NCBI GenBank assembly: GCA_028583415.1
Contig: CM053267.1
Location: forward strand, 25,119,064-25,183,063
DNA: 64,000 nucleotides
Direction of reading: 5' to 3'
Source of the DNA: Protea cynaroides
Lineage: Eukaryota > Streptophyta > Magnoliopsida > Proteales > Proteaceae
Shown here: one piece after another, positions 47,402 to 58,707 of the stretch
Layout of the letters: every line of letters starts with the position of its first letter
How positions within the stretch are numbered: the first letter of the stretch is position 1
Made by a program: the position numbers and the translations under genes
The notes under the pieces: model-generated
The model's database searches: none
What the model saw: the letters and a program-made list of their open reading frames with translations, nothing else
Told to the model about the DNA's origin: nothing

Positions 47402-48134
47402 GTAAGGGAATCGGACCTAAACCCTAATAACTTATAATAGTAAAACGTTGTTAATAATTATGATTCTGTGGAATGGTATTTGTGCATATTCGCATGTCAT
47501 CTTTACTTTCAGTTATTATATTGTTCATGCATACTCGCTATGCTAGGATGTGACTATTAGGCATGTGATTTTTTTCGTTGGTGTATGGAGTGGGAAAGGC
47601 CTGGGGTCTGGGATCATTCCTCACACTAACACCTTTTCGTATCACTTCTGTCTTAGCATGCTTGGTGCGGGTAGGGTATCAAGGGGAGGAAGTAGCACTG
47701 TGGTCTCTGGCCTGGCCACTAGACTCTAGCTCTATCTCTATGCCGTAGGGAGCTGTGCTGGGATAGGGCCTACTGTGATGACATATAGGATTGGTTAATT
47801 GCGAGTCCAATTTATAAGCCCTCGCCAATAGAGGCTTACGTGTTGGTATGGGTAAGGCATTAGGAGAAGTGTTGGCGGTGTTTGATCCGGACACTTTAGC
47901 TCTATCTCTATTCCATGGTGGGTGCATGTGGGACGACAGTGGTGTTTGATCCATTGGACAAATTCACACACTCATATATAGAGGTGCGGTGGCCGCCAAT
48001 CCTTTCTATAACACATTGCAAACTTAAAATCAGACCATAATGTAAATGTTATTCATGCATGTTGTTTGTTGCATTGTCTGATTGTCTTACTGAGCTAAGT
48101 TGTGAGCTCCCCCTTGTATACACACTATTTTTAG

Positions 48135-48268
48135 ATGTTGATACAGGTTACACTGTGGAGGACTACATGGATGCTCCAGTATATGAAGGTGTTGCTGCCT
48201 TGGAAGTGCAAGCAGGGGAGGACAAGCATGATGCTTCATGCAAGTGCCCTTTCTGCGTGTACCTCTAG
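48135..48268 (+). CDS. LTR-embedded conserved exon (F, intact)
   Basis: 134 nt after the acceptor tttttag (ends 48134), stop TAG 48266-48268. It reads DVDTGYTVEDYMDAPVYEGV, AALEVQAGEDK, HDASCKCPFCVYL. Compared with the E, C and H copies the DNA differs at many third codon positions while V(E/D)DY, AP.Y, AA and HD.SC.C..C are retained. Product unknown. The Cys tail could bind metal or form disulfides, but nothing in the sequence proves it. Confidence 0.5.
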
Positions 48269-48552
48269 GATATTTGATTTGTTTATTTTTTTATTTTTAG
48301 TTGGATTTATAATTGGGATATAAGGATAATTATTTATGTTTTGGTATTTTGAATAATTGGATAATTTATTTATCAATAGAAGTACTCAGTTCATTTAATT
48401 TAAGAATTTTGTTGTATTTAATTATATTATGATTATGGTTATGTGCAATGGTTTGTATGAGTGGACACGATCATATTGAGATCCTGGTGTGAACTGTTGG
48501 TTTAGTAACGGTTCACTCACACTTCTGGTTCAACCAGAATTGAGGTGTGACA

Positions 48553-49523
48553 GTAGATAGGGGTAGAGAGCTCCGGATCACCAGTTAAGTGAAAGGGGTT
48601 ACTATCTCTTTCAACTGTTAGGAGTTAGCTGACCTCCTAGGCATTTTCAATGATGGGCCGTTGGTCTACTATGCACCAAAGGAGCCCCAGTTCTTATCAA
48701 TGGGAGTGTGTATAGAAATATGTAATCAGATTCTCCATGACAACCGCTGGGGGATGAAAGCAGTTAACCTACGTCTTGAGTCCCGGATATACTGTACCAG
48801 CATAATCTGATCCATCAGGGTGGATACTACGAGATGGTCTTTCAGTTGAATCAATACTTATTGTACTGTATCTGCACTAGATAGTCGGTATGCCTCCCAT
48901 ACATTATCATTCAAACTATGCACAGAGCCACATTGCCTGATTCAAGAGGTAACTTACCTTATGGACGGTTGATCTCTACTCTGCTCTCTCTCCTACAGGT
49001 GAACTTGGAGGATGAGAGGATTTATGAAGATACATTCTCTGCTAATTTTAATTGGGAGGCCACCTGCAGGATGAGGATGAGAGAGGTACAGGTCAGTGAT
49101 GACGAGAGGAATGTCATGAAACGTCCTCTCACTCGGGTGGCTGTAGCAGATGTAGAGGTGGTGGCAGTGGCAGCACCAGAGGCAGAGGAGAGTGATGATA
49201 AGGAGGATGATGATCGGATGTACATGGATGTGGATGCCATACTTTCTCCATCACCACAGCATTCTTGAGGAGCCGGCCCTTCGTGCCCTCCATCAAATGG
49301 CATGATGGTGTTACTGCATGAAATTCAGGATGCCCAGCGTGCTACAAATCAGAGGATAGGAAAGATCCTAGATGCTCAACGCTCTACAGACCAACGGGTA
49401 ACAGATCTGGAAGCTAGTCTCCAAGCGACCCAGACTCAGGTAGCCTGGCTCACGAGAGTGTATGCTGAAGACTATGATCGAGATCATGAGGCCCCTCTTC
49501 CTCCAGTGCCCCCAACTCTGTGA
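48553..49523 (+). pseudogene. antisense ORF of element C, 3' part
   Basis: Third copy of the antisense gene, cut on its left by element F. Pieces: RGRELRITS, NDGPLVYYAPKEPQFLSMG, NRWGMKAVNLR, then a frame from about 48918 with NLPYGRLISTLLSLLQVNLE and VQVSDDERN, an acidic Ala/Glu linker, DAQRATNQRIGKILDAQRST and QTQVAWLTRVYAEDYDRD ending at TGA 49521-49523. Several stops and frameshifts are present. The C-terminal coiled-coil-like repeats and the final VAWLTRVY block agree with the E copy. Confidence 0.68.
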
Positions 49524-49644
49524 TTGTGCCATTTATTTTTCTCCTAATTGTGCCATTTATTTTTTTCTATTTATATTGCAGAGTAACTGTCTGGGTTGTG
49601 GATTGTACTCTGATTCGGTTATACATTTTTCTTACTTTCATTTT

Positions 49645-49747
<103 letters not shown>

Positions 49748-49902
49748 TGTTTTCCCTTTACATAAGTGCATTATTCTCTTTCTTAATTTATATCTCAAAC
49801 AACAATATGCTTATGGTGTGTTCTTATTATAGGTTTTAGTTTTCCTAACTTAGTTCATGCCTCGCATGGAAGTAGTTAAGTCAATGGGTAGAACCTGAGA
49901 GA

Positions 49903-49914
49903 GTTCTGATACCA
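49903..49914 (-). other. primer binding site of element C
   Basis: The complement TGGTATCAGAAC matches the initiator-Met tRNA primer site with one mismatch, three bases from the LTR. Confidence 0.8.
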
Positions 49915-50198
49915 AGTTGTCACACCCCAATTCTGGACTAACCAGAGTAGTGTGATGAACTGTCAATAAACCAACGGTTTAACCAGGGTCTCGTATAGGT
50001 CATACCCACCATATCAAACCACACACACATTCCACGGTAGTAATCAGAGATAATAAGCATTAAGCGAAAGTCTTTATAAATAATGAACTAAGAATCTAAC
50101 AGTGATAAAATAATTATTAATCCAGTTATTTCCAAATAACTCAAAACATAAAATAAATAATCAAATACAAGTCTGATAACCAAAAAAATATAACTAAA

Positions 50199-50332
50199 CT
50201 AATCAAAGATACATTGATTGCACTCGCATGAAGGATCATGCACATCTTCTACAGCTTCTATGTCCAAAGCCGCCATGTGTCCATACGACGGTGCATTCAT
50301 GTAATCTTCTACCGTAGTACCTGCATCATCAA
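50199..50332 (-). CDS. LTR-embedded conserved exon (C 5' LTR)
   Basis: 134 nt after tttttag (complement 50333-50339), stop TAG at 50199-50201. It reads DDAGTTVEDYMNAPSYGHMA and ends HDPSCECNQCIFD with an intact CxCxxC. Same length, frame and stop as the other subfamilies. Product unknown. Confidence 0.5.
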
Positions 50333-51316
50333 CTAAAAATATTCGACGTCAAAAGGGTGAGCACACATCATGGCTCAGTGAGCAAACAAAATAATGCATA
50401 AACATATGCATGCATTCAATTCAATATCTTTGGTCTGGTTTTTAAGTTTGCAATATGCTATAAAAAAGTTTAGTGACCCTCGCACCTCTATATACGGGGA
50501 TGTAAGCCCACCTAATGGATCAAACACCATTTTTGTCCACATCCACCCCACCATGGAATAGAGATAAAGCTAAAGTGTCCGGATTACATACCTCTAACAC
50601 TTCTTCTGATGCCCTACCCATACCAACACGTAAGCCTTTATTGACGAGGGCTTGCAAACTAGGCTTACAACTAACCAATCTTAAATGTCATCTAGTGTAT
50701 CCAAGGCCTCACCCCAGCATCCCTCAATACATCTGTAGAGATAGAGCTAAGGCCCCCTAGCAGAGTCAAAGACCACACGATCTGAGACCACCTCCCCTGA
50801 TGTCCTATGATGTAATAATTTTGCTAAGATAATGGAGATACAACGATGTCAATGGATAAGACTTGAGTAGAGATAGAGCTAGAGTCTGGTGATTAGGATG
50901 AACCACAATGTCACATCCTTCCCCTGATGCTCCACTCGTATCCAACACACTAACTATATGTACACAATTACATGCTTATTCCTAGCGTCATCATCATCAT
51001 CATCATGTTATAAATAGATAGAAATAAATATGCATGAGCAGTAATAACAAAAATATTAGATGACATGTGAGATGCACATTACAAGCATACAAGCACAGAA
51101 TCAATCATGGTATTGGACTCAATAAAATAAACATTTATTATTATTTAATTAGTTTAGGTCTTGTTCCCTCACCTGTTAGCAAAGCTCGATCTATTTCCAA
51201 GCCTTATAACTCTCTTTGAATCAATTTAGTAACCAAGAAGTTACATGAATTTAAGTTAGGGTTCATACGTACCATGTTACAGTAGTCAAAAATCGAAATA
51301 GATCATTGATAGGTGT

Positions 51317-51462
51317 CTGATTGGTCCTATGGTCTCATGCTATGTCGACCTTACTACATATGGTCGACCATACCTGCGACCATACGTTTCTTGAATTCTT
51401 CCTGAATTGCTATGGTCGATACTCTGGTCATGCTATGGTTGACCATAGCTGTGACCATACGG
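51317..51462. promoter_or_regulatory. TATGGTCG motif cluster in C 5' LTR (intron-1 position)
   Basis: Contains the perfect 14-bp palindrome TATGGTCGACCATA at 51359-51372 and several half-sites. Confidence 0.6.
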
Positions 51463-51936
51463 TTTCTGATCAAATTCTTTTTTTCAATCCGAGTTTTTCC
51501 TCTTGGCTCCTCAATAAGGTCCTTCCTAATGATCATTTTAAGGTCAAATTTCTTAGTTTTACTAACTAATTACTCTAACCCATTCTCTATGATCCCTTCT
51601 TGAGATTTGCTCAGAAAATCCCACTGCTGAATCCTTACATTGGGTTTGATATTACAATTTACATTAGAAACTCCTACTCTTGGTGTTCTAAGGCTACAAA
51701 GACAAGGTTCATACCTTACTTGTTGTAGAGAGTCTGTAGAACTCTTCGCTCAGCCTTCTCCTTAGTCTTCTCTCCTTCTCCTTCTCTTCCTCTAGGGTTT
51801 GATAATATTCCAAAATAGTAAAAAAGGGTTGAGAAACGTCTTTTATATAGAGAGAAACTCTCCATATAAAGTTCTCAAGAAAAAGGAAAGAGATCCCCCT
51901 TTAATTTGGAAGTTTCCAAACTCGGAGTCTGATTTG

Positions 51937-52080
51937 GAGTCGTACGGTCGGACGTGCGGTCGCATAATCCGTCGACCATACTCTTGAAAACATCGACCGT
52001 ACGGCTACGGCTATTGATCAATGGCCTTTATATTTTATCGTATGGTCGACCATACCCACCCAGGTAGTCGACCTTATACT
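51937..52080. promoter_or_regulatory. TATGGTCG motif cluster in C 5' LTR (U3)
   Basis: Half-sites of both orientations and the perfect 16-bp palindrome GTATGGTCGACCATAC at 52040-52055. It starts about 90 bp upstream of the TATA box. Confidence 0.65.
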
Positions 52081-52219
52081 TGATTTTTAGTATTTTCAAA
52101 TTGATTCTCATACCTGGTCTCGTGGTCCTTCTTCACGCAGTCGGTCCACTTGATCCAGCAATGATGGGAAGACCTAGCATATCACGGTTAAATTAGGTTT
52201 GTGGAGTGCGGGTCGTACA

Positions 52220-52915
52220 ATAATGATTCTCGAAAATCCTACCACCTTTGGGTGAATGAAAATCCTAAAGTCAAGATCCTTCATCCATGTACATGAGTAT
52301 ACATGATCATTGACACCACTACCTTTGGGTGGATAATGCCGCTTCGTGCTGCTTCTACAAGAGTAAAAATCTTGACAATGTCATCTTTGGTGAATGCTGT
52401 CATTCTTTAAATCGTTTACAAACACAGTCATTTGAATTTGAATACATCATGACAAAACAAGGTATACCACTTTGGTAGAATCTATCAGGTTCTATCATGA
52501 TATGAATAAATCTCATTTTACAGCACTAGTGGGATATATATAATCATTAATGTTTTCAAAATACTACTAAACATTCAAATAAACATGCACTTTAGCTCAA
52601 CAATAAGTATAGTATGTGAATATTAAGAAAAACCAATAGAAACACTATAAGCAGAGCTACCAAAGAGCATTATTTTGGAAAAAAACAAATTTAATGTACC
52701 AAAATGTAATAATTTATATTTCATATTGAAGAGCATTGAAAACTGAGTCCAACCAGGTCAATCCGATTCTCCAACCTCCCACAATCGAAGTTTAACTCCT
52801 GATTGTAAATGTAGTTCAAAACTACAAGGCAAACAGGCCCTTAGGCCCTAGACCAGGATGAACCACAGTCTGAACCAAACCAAAACGGCCTGGTTTGACC
52901 AATCTAGTTCTATCC
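52220..52915. other. flanking repetitive sequence, unclassified
   Basis: No gene seen. The phrase acctttgggtg occurs twice (about 52241 and 52322). The last 180 bp are a degenerate accaggt/gaccca-rich sequence that continues on the other side of the solo LTR, from 55163. Confidence 0.4.
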
Positions 52916-55157
52916 TGTCACACCCCAATTCTACACGATTCAGAACGATGTGATGAACCGCTAACAAACCAACAGTTCAACCAGGATCTCTAATAGGCTA
53001 TGTCCATTAAAAATAAAACCATATGCATTCACAACCATAATCAGAATAAATACACAATAGCGGAAGTCTTATAGTAAATGAACTGAGAATTCTAACTGTA
53101 ATAATCATAAATAAAATATCAAGTTATTGTTGTATTAACTGAGACATAAATAAATAAAATATCAATTACATTCCTTTAATAATTCAAATGAAATCTAATC
53201 GAATACGCATGAGTTGCACTCGCATAAGGGGTCATGTGTATCCACTAAGTCTTCAGCTTCCATTGCAGCAACACGTGCGTACATCGGAGCACTCATATAA
53301 TCTTCGACAGTGGTACCTGCATCATCAACTAAAAATATTCGACGTTTAGAGGGTGAGCACACATCATGGCTCAGTGAGCAAACAAAACAATGCAACAAAC
53401 ATATGCATGCATTCAATTCATATCTTTGGTCTGATAAATAAGTTTGCAATGTGCTATAGAAAGGATAGGTGGCCGCCGCACCTCTATACACGAGTGTGTG
53501 AAGCTGCCCAAAGGTAACATTTATTGTCATCCCACATGCACCCACCATGGACAATGTACACGCAAAGGTCACGTTTATTGTTGTACCAGTTGTCTATACC
53601 AACACGTAAGCCCCTGCTAGCGAGGACTTGCAAACTGGGCTCGCAACTAACCAATCCTAATACCAATCAGTGTATCCAAGGCCTCACCCCAGCATCCCCA
53701 ATACGTCCATAGAGATAGGGCTAAGGCCCCCCGGCAGAGTCAGAGACTACATGATCCGAGACCACCTCCCCTCATACACTATGACGTAATAGTTCTGCTA
53801 AGGTAATGGCGATACGACGATGTCAATGGACAAGACTTGAGTTAGAGATAGAGCTAGAGTGCTGATGTTCGGCCTATGACACCCCCCCTGATACTCGCTC
53901 GCATCAAGCACACCAACCACACACATACATTCACATGCCTATTCCTATCATCATCATCATCATCATGTTATAAATAATAATTTAAATATGCATGAACAGT
54001 AATAATAGAAATATTGGATGACATGTTGAATGCACATAACAAGCATACACGCATAGAATCAATCATGGCATTGGACTCAAGAATAAAATAGTTTATTATT
54101 AGCCAATTAGTTTAGGTCTTGTTCCTCACCCTTGCTTGATCGTAGATCCTCTTTCAAGCTTTAAGAATCAAGTAAATATCACTATTATAACACTAGAAGA
54201 CCTAATCAAGTCGATAGAATTTAATTAGAATTAATTCTGATTTAAAAGCATGTTGTTAACTGGAGGTCGATGCCAGAGTCGGAGGTTCCATCGACCCTGG
54301 GTGCTACCACCCAGATTCTGGACTTTTCGAACACTGCGGGTCGATTGTCAAGGTCTGGGAGGGTCGATTGGCCATCGAACCCCCGTGGGTTTAGTCAAAA
54401 TTCTCATCCTTCAGTCCATCCTTCATGTTTGGGGTCCTATGGCTTGCTCCTACAATCCATTCCACACATATTATATGGTCTAGAATCGTAGTTCATTCAC
54501 CTATATGGCTTTTATGATTTCCCACATGGTTTTTCATGAAAACCTAACCATGGGTGGATGATTTGGGTTTCTCCTAGATCATATCCTCTTCACTATCTAA
54601 GCTAAGGTCTGTAGAATTACATGGAGATAGTATCCATACCTGAGAATTAGGCTTGTTTCTCTAAAGCCTTCTCTTTGATCTTCTTCTCCACTTTTCCCTC
54701 TCTTCTCTTTCTCTTCTCTTTCTCTTCTCTTTCTCTCAATCCAATTAGGGTTCTAAAAGGAATGAAAGAGGCTTAGGGACGTCCTATTTATAGAGTAGAA
54801 ACTCCCAACATAAGTCCCACTGAGATTAGGAAAGAATCCCATTGAAATTTGGAAAGTTCCTAATTCACGGTTTCTGTCGGCAGACTGGGGGTCGATGAGG
54901 GGGTCGGAGATCCCGTCGACCCCTGGTTCTAAAATGTCCGACCCCCGGTTAAAAACTCAGGGTCTGACTTTTATACTGGGGGGGGTCTGACCCTGCCTTG
55001 CTGGGTATGCAACCCTCCCCCTTATTTTAGTGTTTTTGGGTCAGTTTAATACCTGGGATCGTGATCTCCCTCATGCACTTGATCCATTTGGCTCAACCAT
55101 GATGGGTAGACATGGTTCAAGGTGGTAAGATCGGGTTAGTTCAACACAGGTCTTACA
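52916..55157 (-). mobile_element. Tekay-like solo LTR, TSD tatcc
   Basis: 2242-bp complete LTR flanked by a perfect 5-bp duplication tatcc (52911-52915 and 55158-55162) with no internal region. Its motif version is GGGGGTCG/CGACCCC, in clusters at about 54263-54392 and 54886-55010. TATA box 54785-54792. Conserved exon 53195-53328. Confidence 0.93.
53195..53328 (-). CDS. LTR-embedded conserved exon (52916 solo LTR)
   Basis: 134 nt after tttttag (complement 53329-53335), stop TAG at 53195-53197. It reads DDAGTTVEDYMSAPMYARVA and ends HDPLCECNSCVFD. Open and full length even though the LTR no longer belongs to an element. Product unknown. Confidence 0.5.
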
Positions 55158-56080
55158 TATCCAGTTCAACCAACCAGGTTTTCAGGTCAAAGTAACGGGT
55201 TAAGAGCTCAGGTCAATAAGTCTCAATTCGGGTTGACCCATCTTGGCATTCAGTTCAGGTCCTGGGTCGACCCACTGGACCAATAATTTGGGATCTCAGG
55301 TTTACTATTTAAAAAATGTACAAACAAACAGGCCCTAAATGTGAACCAGGTTGACCCACAGTCTGAACAAATCCAGGTTTGGTTCGGTCCGACCAACCCG
55401 GTTTATTTTGGTTCACCCACTAAGGGTTGGGACTAAAATTTCGGGTCAAATTATCGGGATAATGGGTCCGTATCTCGGATAACCATTCAGGTCCAGGGTT
55501 GACCCCGCTTGGCTACTTACAGACCCTCGGAGTAACCTTGGCAGGTTCTTGGTTGGTTGGGTCTGGCTGACCGGGCTTGCTGGTTCGAGATTGGCCGGTC
55601 TGGCTGGTTCTGGATGGCCTAGCTGGCTAGTTCTGGACTGGCCCTAAACCTGGGCTGAGCTTGGACTGGACTAGTTTTGTGAGTCAACACGGGCAGATTC
55701 TTATCCTAGTTGACCCAGCGATGAATCAATAAGGTTCTGATTCATCAGCGAGTTGACCTGGCGATGAACCGTCGCAACTTCCTTTTTTTTTAAATATTAA
55801 ACTAACTGTCGGCGCATGGATCTCAAGCACTTTTTCAAGCGGCGCGTAAGGGAGGGTCCGGCCACTGCCGGCGACGTTCTTTATATCGGCCGACTCTGTT
55901 TTCCCTGCTCTACATTCTGGCATAATTTATTTTAACTTTCATCGGTCTAAAAATATTTTGAAGGGTGCCAATCTTTGACAAGTTCGTGGAAAATTTTGGG
56001 GAGAAAAATCCCTCCCCTTTTCAATTCAATGAGTTATACAGCTTTTATTCATCACTTACCTATAATCCTAAGTCTGTGTG
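55158..56080. other. degenerate ggttgacc-rich repeat and non-coding sequence
   Basis: 55163-55720 is rich in ggttgaccca and ccggtt phrases typical of old degenerate plant repeats. 55790-55920 is locally GC-rich with no recognisable protein on either strand. No gene is supported. Confidence 0.4.
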
Positions 56081-56083
56081 AGT

Positions 56084-57000
56084 GGTTCTAATACCAATTG
56101 CTAGAATTTTTATTCCGAATTAGGGATTTTTCAAGGGATTTTTCATAAACCCTAATGGATCCACCACACAAATTACTAAAATACAATGGGCATTAAAAGA
56201 AATGATTAAATCCATACCATTTATTGTAGATTGATTTTCGACCATTTTCTATAATCATGAATGTCTCGATTAGAGTCTTCCACAACCTCTTGGGATCCCT
56301 TTTCTTATATACGTATGGGAGCAACAGAGAGATAAAAATCAATGGATGCGGGGACCCTAACCATGGTATTTATAATATATTCCCTAACCTAGAACCATTT
56401 CCGCAGTGGACCGGATTAGTAGTCCCTAACCAGTGACGAACCAAACTTAAACCGGTCAACTAATAATAGAATTCTCACTTAACAATTGGTTAGGTAATTG
56501 ATCAAGCTCATCCAATAGGAATCTAACAGGGAACACATTTACACTTACATATTGGATCCACGAGGTGTCACATGTCCTTGCCTGATTGATTGCTTTTTGC
56601 ATGGTCCTAAGAGTTATCATTTTGTATTTTAATGAGAGTTAACATTCTTATCCTAGACTCTAATGGTAGCTCTAGTCCCCAACGATGCCAATTTCTCTTG
56701 GCTTTTAGGTTTTGATTTCTATCTGAACGTTGCTTTACCCCTGTTTCTCTATCTCTATCACTCCTCCTCTGCAAAGCTTTGCTTAGAAGAACATCTCCCC
56801 TTGTTTCTCCCTCACCCTAGACATGGAAACAATTAATCGAAACCGTTAAGAATTGTTAGATCAAAATTGCTCAAAAACCAACATTCCAAAACCGGTTAAT
56901 TAAGGGTTTTGGTAAATATTTTGAATTTGTTTAATAAATGGTTTGATCAATATCACCCCTTTTCGTACTAAACCGAAACAGTACCGACCCCAGAAACCAA
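56084..57000 (-). mobile_element. possible degraded LTR with primer-site remnant
   Basis: ggttctaataccaa at 56084-56097 resembles the complement of an initiator-Met primer site (gctctgatacca) and is followed by tgctagaattttt, which could be an LTR end on the minus strand. No coding remnant or second LTR is found. The right boundary is a guess. Confidence 0.3.
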
Positions 57001-57890
57001 ACGTTTAACATCCTAAGATGTATAATCAGTCGCTTAATCAATCCTGGCCTATATTTGAATCTAATATCAACCCCACCTTAGATTTCAGAGTGATTGATAC
57101 TTATTTTGATACCGGGAGCTAAAACCATGACTGTTAAAGGATGACCCAAAAATGAAAAACCATCTCATGGTAGATATGGTTAAGATAGGGAATCAATATT
57201 TTTCTTTTCAGGGAATTTCAGTGGTTGGTTCGGTAAGCACGTGCCGATCAGCACACCAAGTTACAATAAAGGGCGAGAGCTTGAACGTGTGAACCCCACC
57301 AATCACGTGTGGGTCTCGGGAAAATGCCGTGTAAATTGTAGACCCACTCTCTCCCCTCTCTCTCTCTTCGTCATTTCATCCGCCGGAACCAAGGTTTTAT
57401 AGTGTACGGATCCGCCATCTATCACCTGCAATCTTGATTTGATTTGGGATTGTGCTGACACCGTTACCGCACGGGATTGGCTCCAACTAATTATGTTTGG
57501 AATCAGGGAAACCCTGAGATTTTGTTTAGGTTATTGCCATGATTGATATCATTTGAAACTGGTGATAATTGTGTAAAAGTAAGAATAAAATTAAGAATTT
57601 TCAAGTACCCATCATTCTGAAAGTTCCAATATCTATCATAAAACCCCCCCTTCTTCTTTTATCATGTTTCTCTCTTGTGAAATTTGTAATGCAAGATGAG
57701 TTGCCACCCACTACAACACTTGCAATCATTGATACTTGTAAGGAAAAAAAATCCAGCTCCCTGCCTACCTGTATCTCTCTCTCTCTCTCTCTAAAAAAAA
57801 AGACAACCCAAGCAAATCCAATCAAACCCAAGAAATATTCATAAATTCTTCAAAACCCAAAACAAAATCAATGTATGAAACTTATTGATA
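57001..57890. other. intergenic sequence, no gene seen
   Basis: Contains CT-rich tracts (57355-57372, 57774-57792) and short open frames without codon or domain support. It may include the far 3' flank of the glutaredoxin gene. Confidence 0.4.
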
Positions 57891-57895
57891 ACTGA

Positions 57896-57901
57896 TTTAT
57901 T
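57896..57901 (-). terminator. candidate polyadenylation signal of the glutaredoxin gene
   Basis: AATAAA on the minus strand, about 208 bp downstream of the stop codon, in an AT-rich context. The position is plausible for a plant 3' UTR; no transcript evidence. Confidence 0.4.
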
Positions 57902-58108
57902 TACAAATTAAGAAGTCACAAACCTAAGTTATGAAAGGAAGGAGTATCATCTTTCCTTACCTAATTCTAAAAAAAGAACAAAGAAAAAACAGGAAAGACT
58001 ATATATGTTCCTAAAAAAGTAAAGATCAAAACTCCTGGATTTTCCCCTCTGAAATTCCTTGAAGAAGAGAGAGAAAGAGGGGAAAAAAAAGAAAGGGTAA
58101 ATCAATAT

Positions 58109-58528
58109 TCAAAGCCACAAAGCTCCTGCCTTCTTCAAGATGGGAACGAGCTCACCAGAGATATGAGCATTCATGAGGCGATCTAAACCTCCAAACAACT
58201 TCCCTCCGATGAACACAGCAGGGAATTGAAACTGTGATTTCTCCTGTTCAGAGACCAATTCATCAATAACATGAGCTTCATCTTTCTCATCAACATCAAA
58301 CACAGATGGATTTACACCTAACCCAAATAAGAGACGTTTCACAACGTGACACATACAGCAGCCTCTTCTTCCAAACACTATCACGGCGTTGTCTGATACC
58401 AATCCCTTCACATCCTTTCTTGGTGGTGAAGTGTCTCCATTAACGACTGATGCTGCTCCTCCTCGCCCAATTGGGCTGCCGGACGGCGACATCGGCAGCC
58501 ATGTTCGGTATGGAATCGCTTGTTGCAT
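58109..58528 (-). CDS. CC-type glutaredoxin, GRXC9/ROXY19-like
   Basis: Intact intronless gene of 139 codons, the only host-type gene supported here. Residues 1-42 are a variable Pro/Ser/Gly-rich extension. Residues 43-139 are the glutaredoxin fold, with active site C-C-M-C at 57-60 in GRRGCCMCHVVKRLLFGLGV, the glutathione-binding FPAVFIGGKLFGGLD at 102-116, and the terminal ALWL that lets plant CC-type glutaredoxins engage TGA bZIP factors. The CCMC motif, GLGVNP and HISGELVPILKKAGALWL are close to Arabidopsis GRXC9/GRX480 (ROXY19), a nuclear/cytosolic regulator linking salicylate and jasmonate signalling; the match is from memory of that family. The ATG at 58528 is chosen because the open frame upstream (to 58708) is leucine/serine-rich leader sequence made of GA microsatellite and spans the TATA box. 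Confidence 0.93.
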   Translation of the reverse strand: MQQAIPYRTWLPMSPSGSPIGRGGAASVVNGDTSPPRKDVKGLVSDNAVIVFGRRGCCMCHVVKRLLFGLGVNPSVFDVDEKDEAHVIDELVSEQEKSQFQFPAVFIGGKLFGGLDRLMNAHISGELVPILKKAGALWL

Positions 58529-58566
58529 GGTTTCCAGTTTCGTTAATTCAAGTGTGTAGGAAAGAG

Positions 58567-58580
58567 AGAGAGAGAGAGAG
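58567..58580. repeat. (GA)n in the glutaredoxin leader
   Basis: GA dinucleotides in the presumed 5' UTR. A second, longer run lies at about 58669-58692, upstream of the TATA box. CT/GA tracts are common near plant core promoters. Confidence 0.8.
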
Positions 58581-58646
58581 GAAGAGAATGTGAATTGCAG
58601 GGGGTTGGCTCTTGATTTGATTTGAAGATGGTGGAGTACAGGTTTG

Positions 58647-58652
58647 TTTATA
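58647..58652 (-). promoter_or_regulatory. TATA box of the glutaredoxin gene
   Basis: TATAAA on the minus strand, 119 bp upstream of the ATG. It would place transcription start near 58615-58620, with a leader of about 90 nt. Confidence 0.6.
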
Positions 58653-58707
58653 TGAAGGGAACAGGGGAGAGAGAGAGAGAGAGAGAGAGAGAGGTGGACG
58701 AGCCTCA

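Larger units (their letters stand above)
46362..48552 (+). mobile_element. 3' LTR of element F
   Basis: 2191-bp LTR (TGTATGAC ... GTGTGACA). It is related to the A LTRs but clearly diverged. It contains a weak TATA (tatttaa 46659-46665), donor CG|GTAAGT after 46813, ACCGGTCG-type clusters at about 46500-46545 and 47107-47215, exon-like block 47342-47401, two AGCTCTATCTCTAT copies near 47728 and 47898, and the intact conserved exon 48135-48268. It ends inside the antisense ORF of element C. The right flank is gtaga; the left duplicate is lost with the 5' end. Confidence 0.9.
49918..52219 (-). mobile_element. 5' LTR of element C
   Basis: 2302-bp complete minus-strand LTR (TGTACGAC at 52219, ...TGACA at 49918), same subfamily as 6159-8125. 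Contents: U3 cluster of TATGGTCG motifs (51937-52080), reverse TATA box 51843-51849, CT-rich leader complement, donor-like AAG|GTATGA near 51715, second cluster 51317-51462, donor-like CAG|GTGAGG near 51172, three ATAGAGATAGAGCTA-like blocks (about 50555, 50735 and 50867), conserved exon 50199-50332. Confidence 0.9.

Noticed and set aside
55726..55923. 65-codon minus-strand frame in a GC-rich patch
   Set aside because: No recognisable motif, partner or conserved neighbour; compositionally a degenerate repeat.
57569..57844. 91-codon plus-strand frame
   Set aside because: Low-complexity Ser/Lys content over a CT repeat, no homologue recognised, no promoter context.
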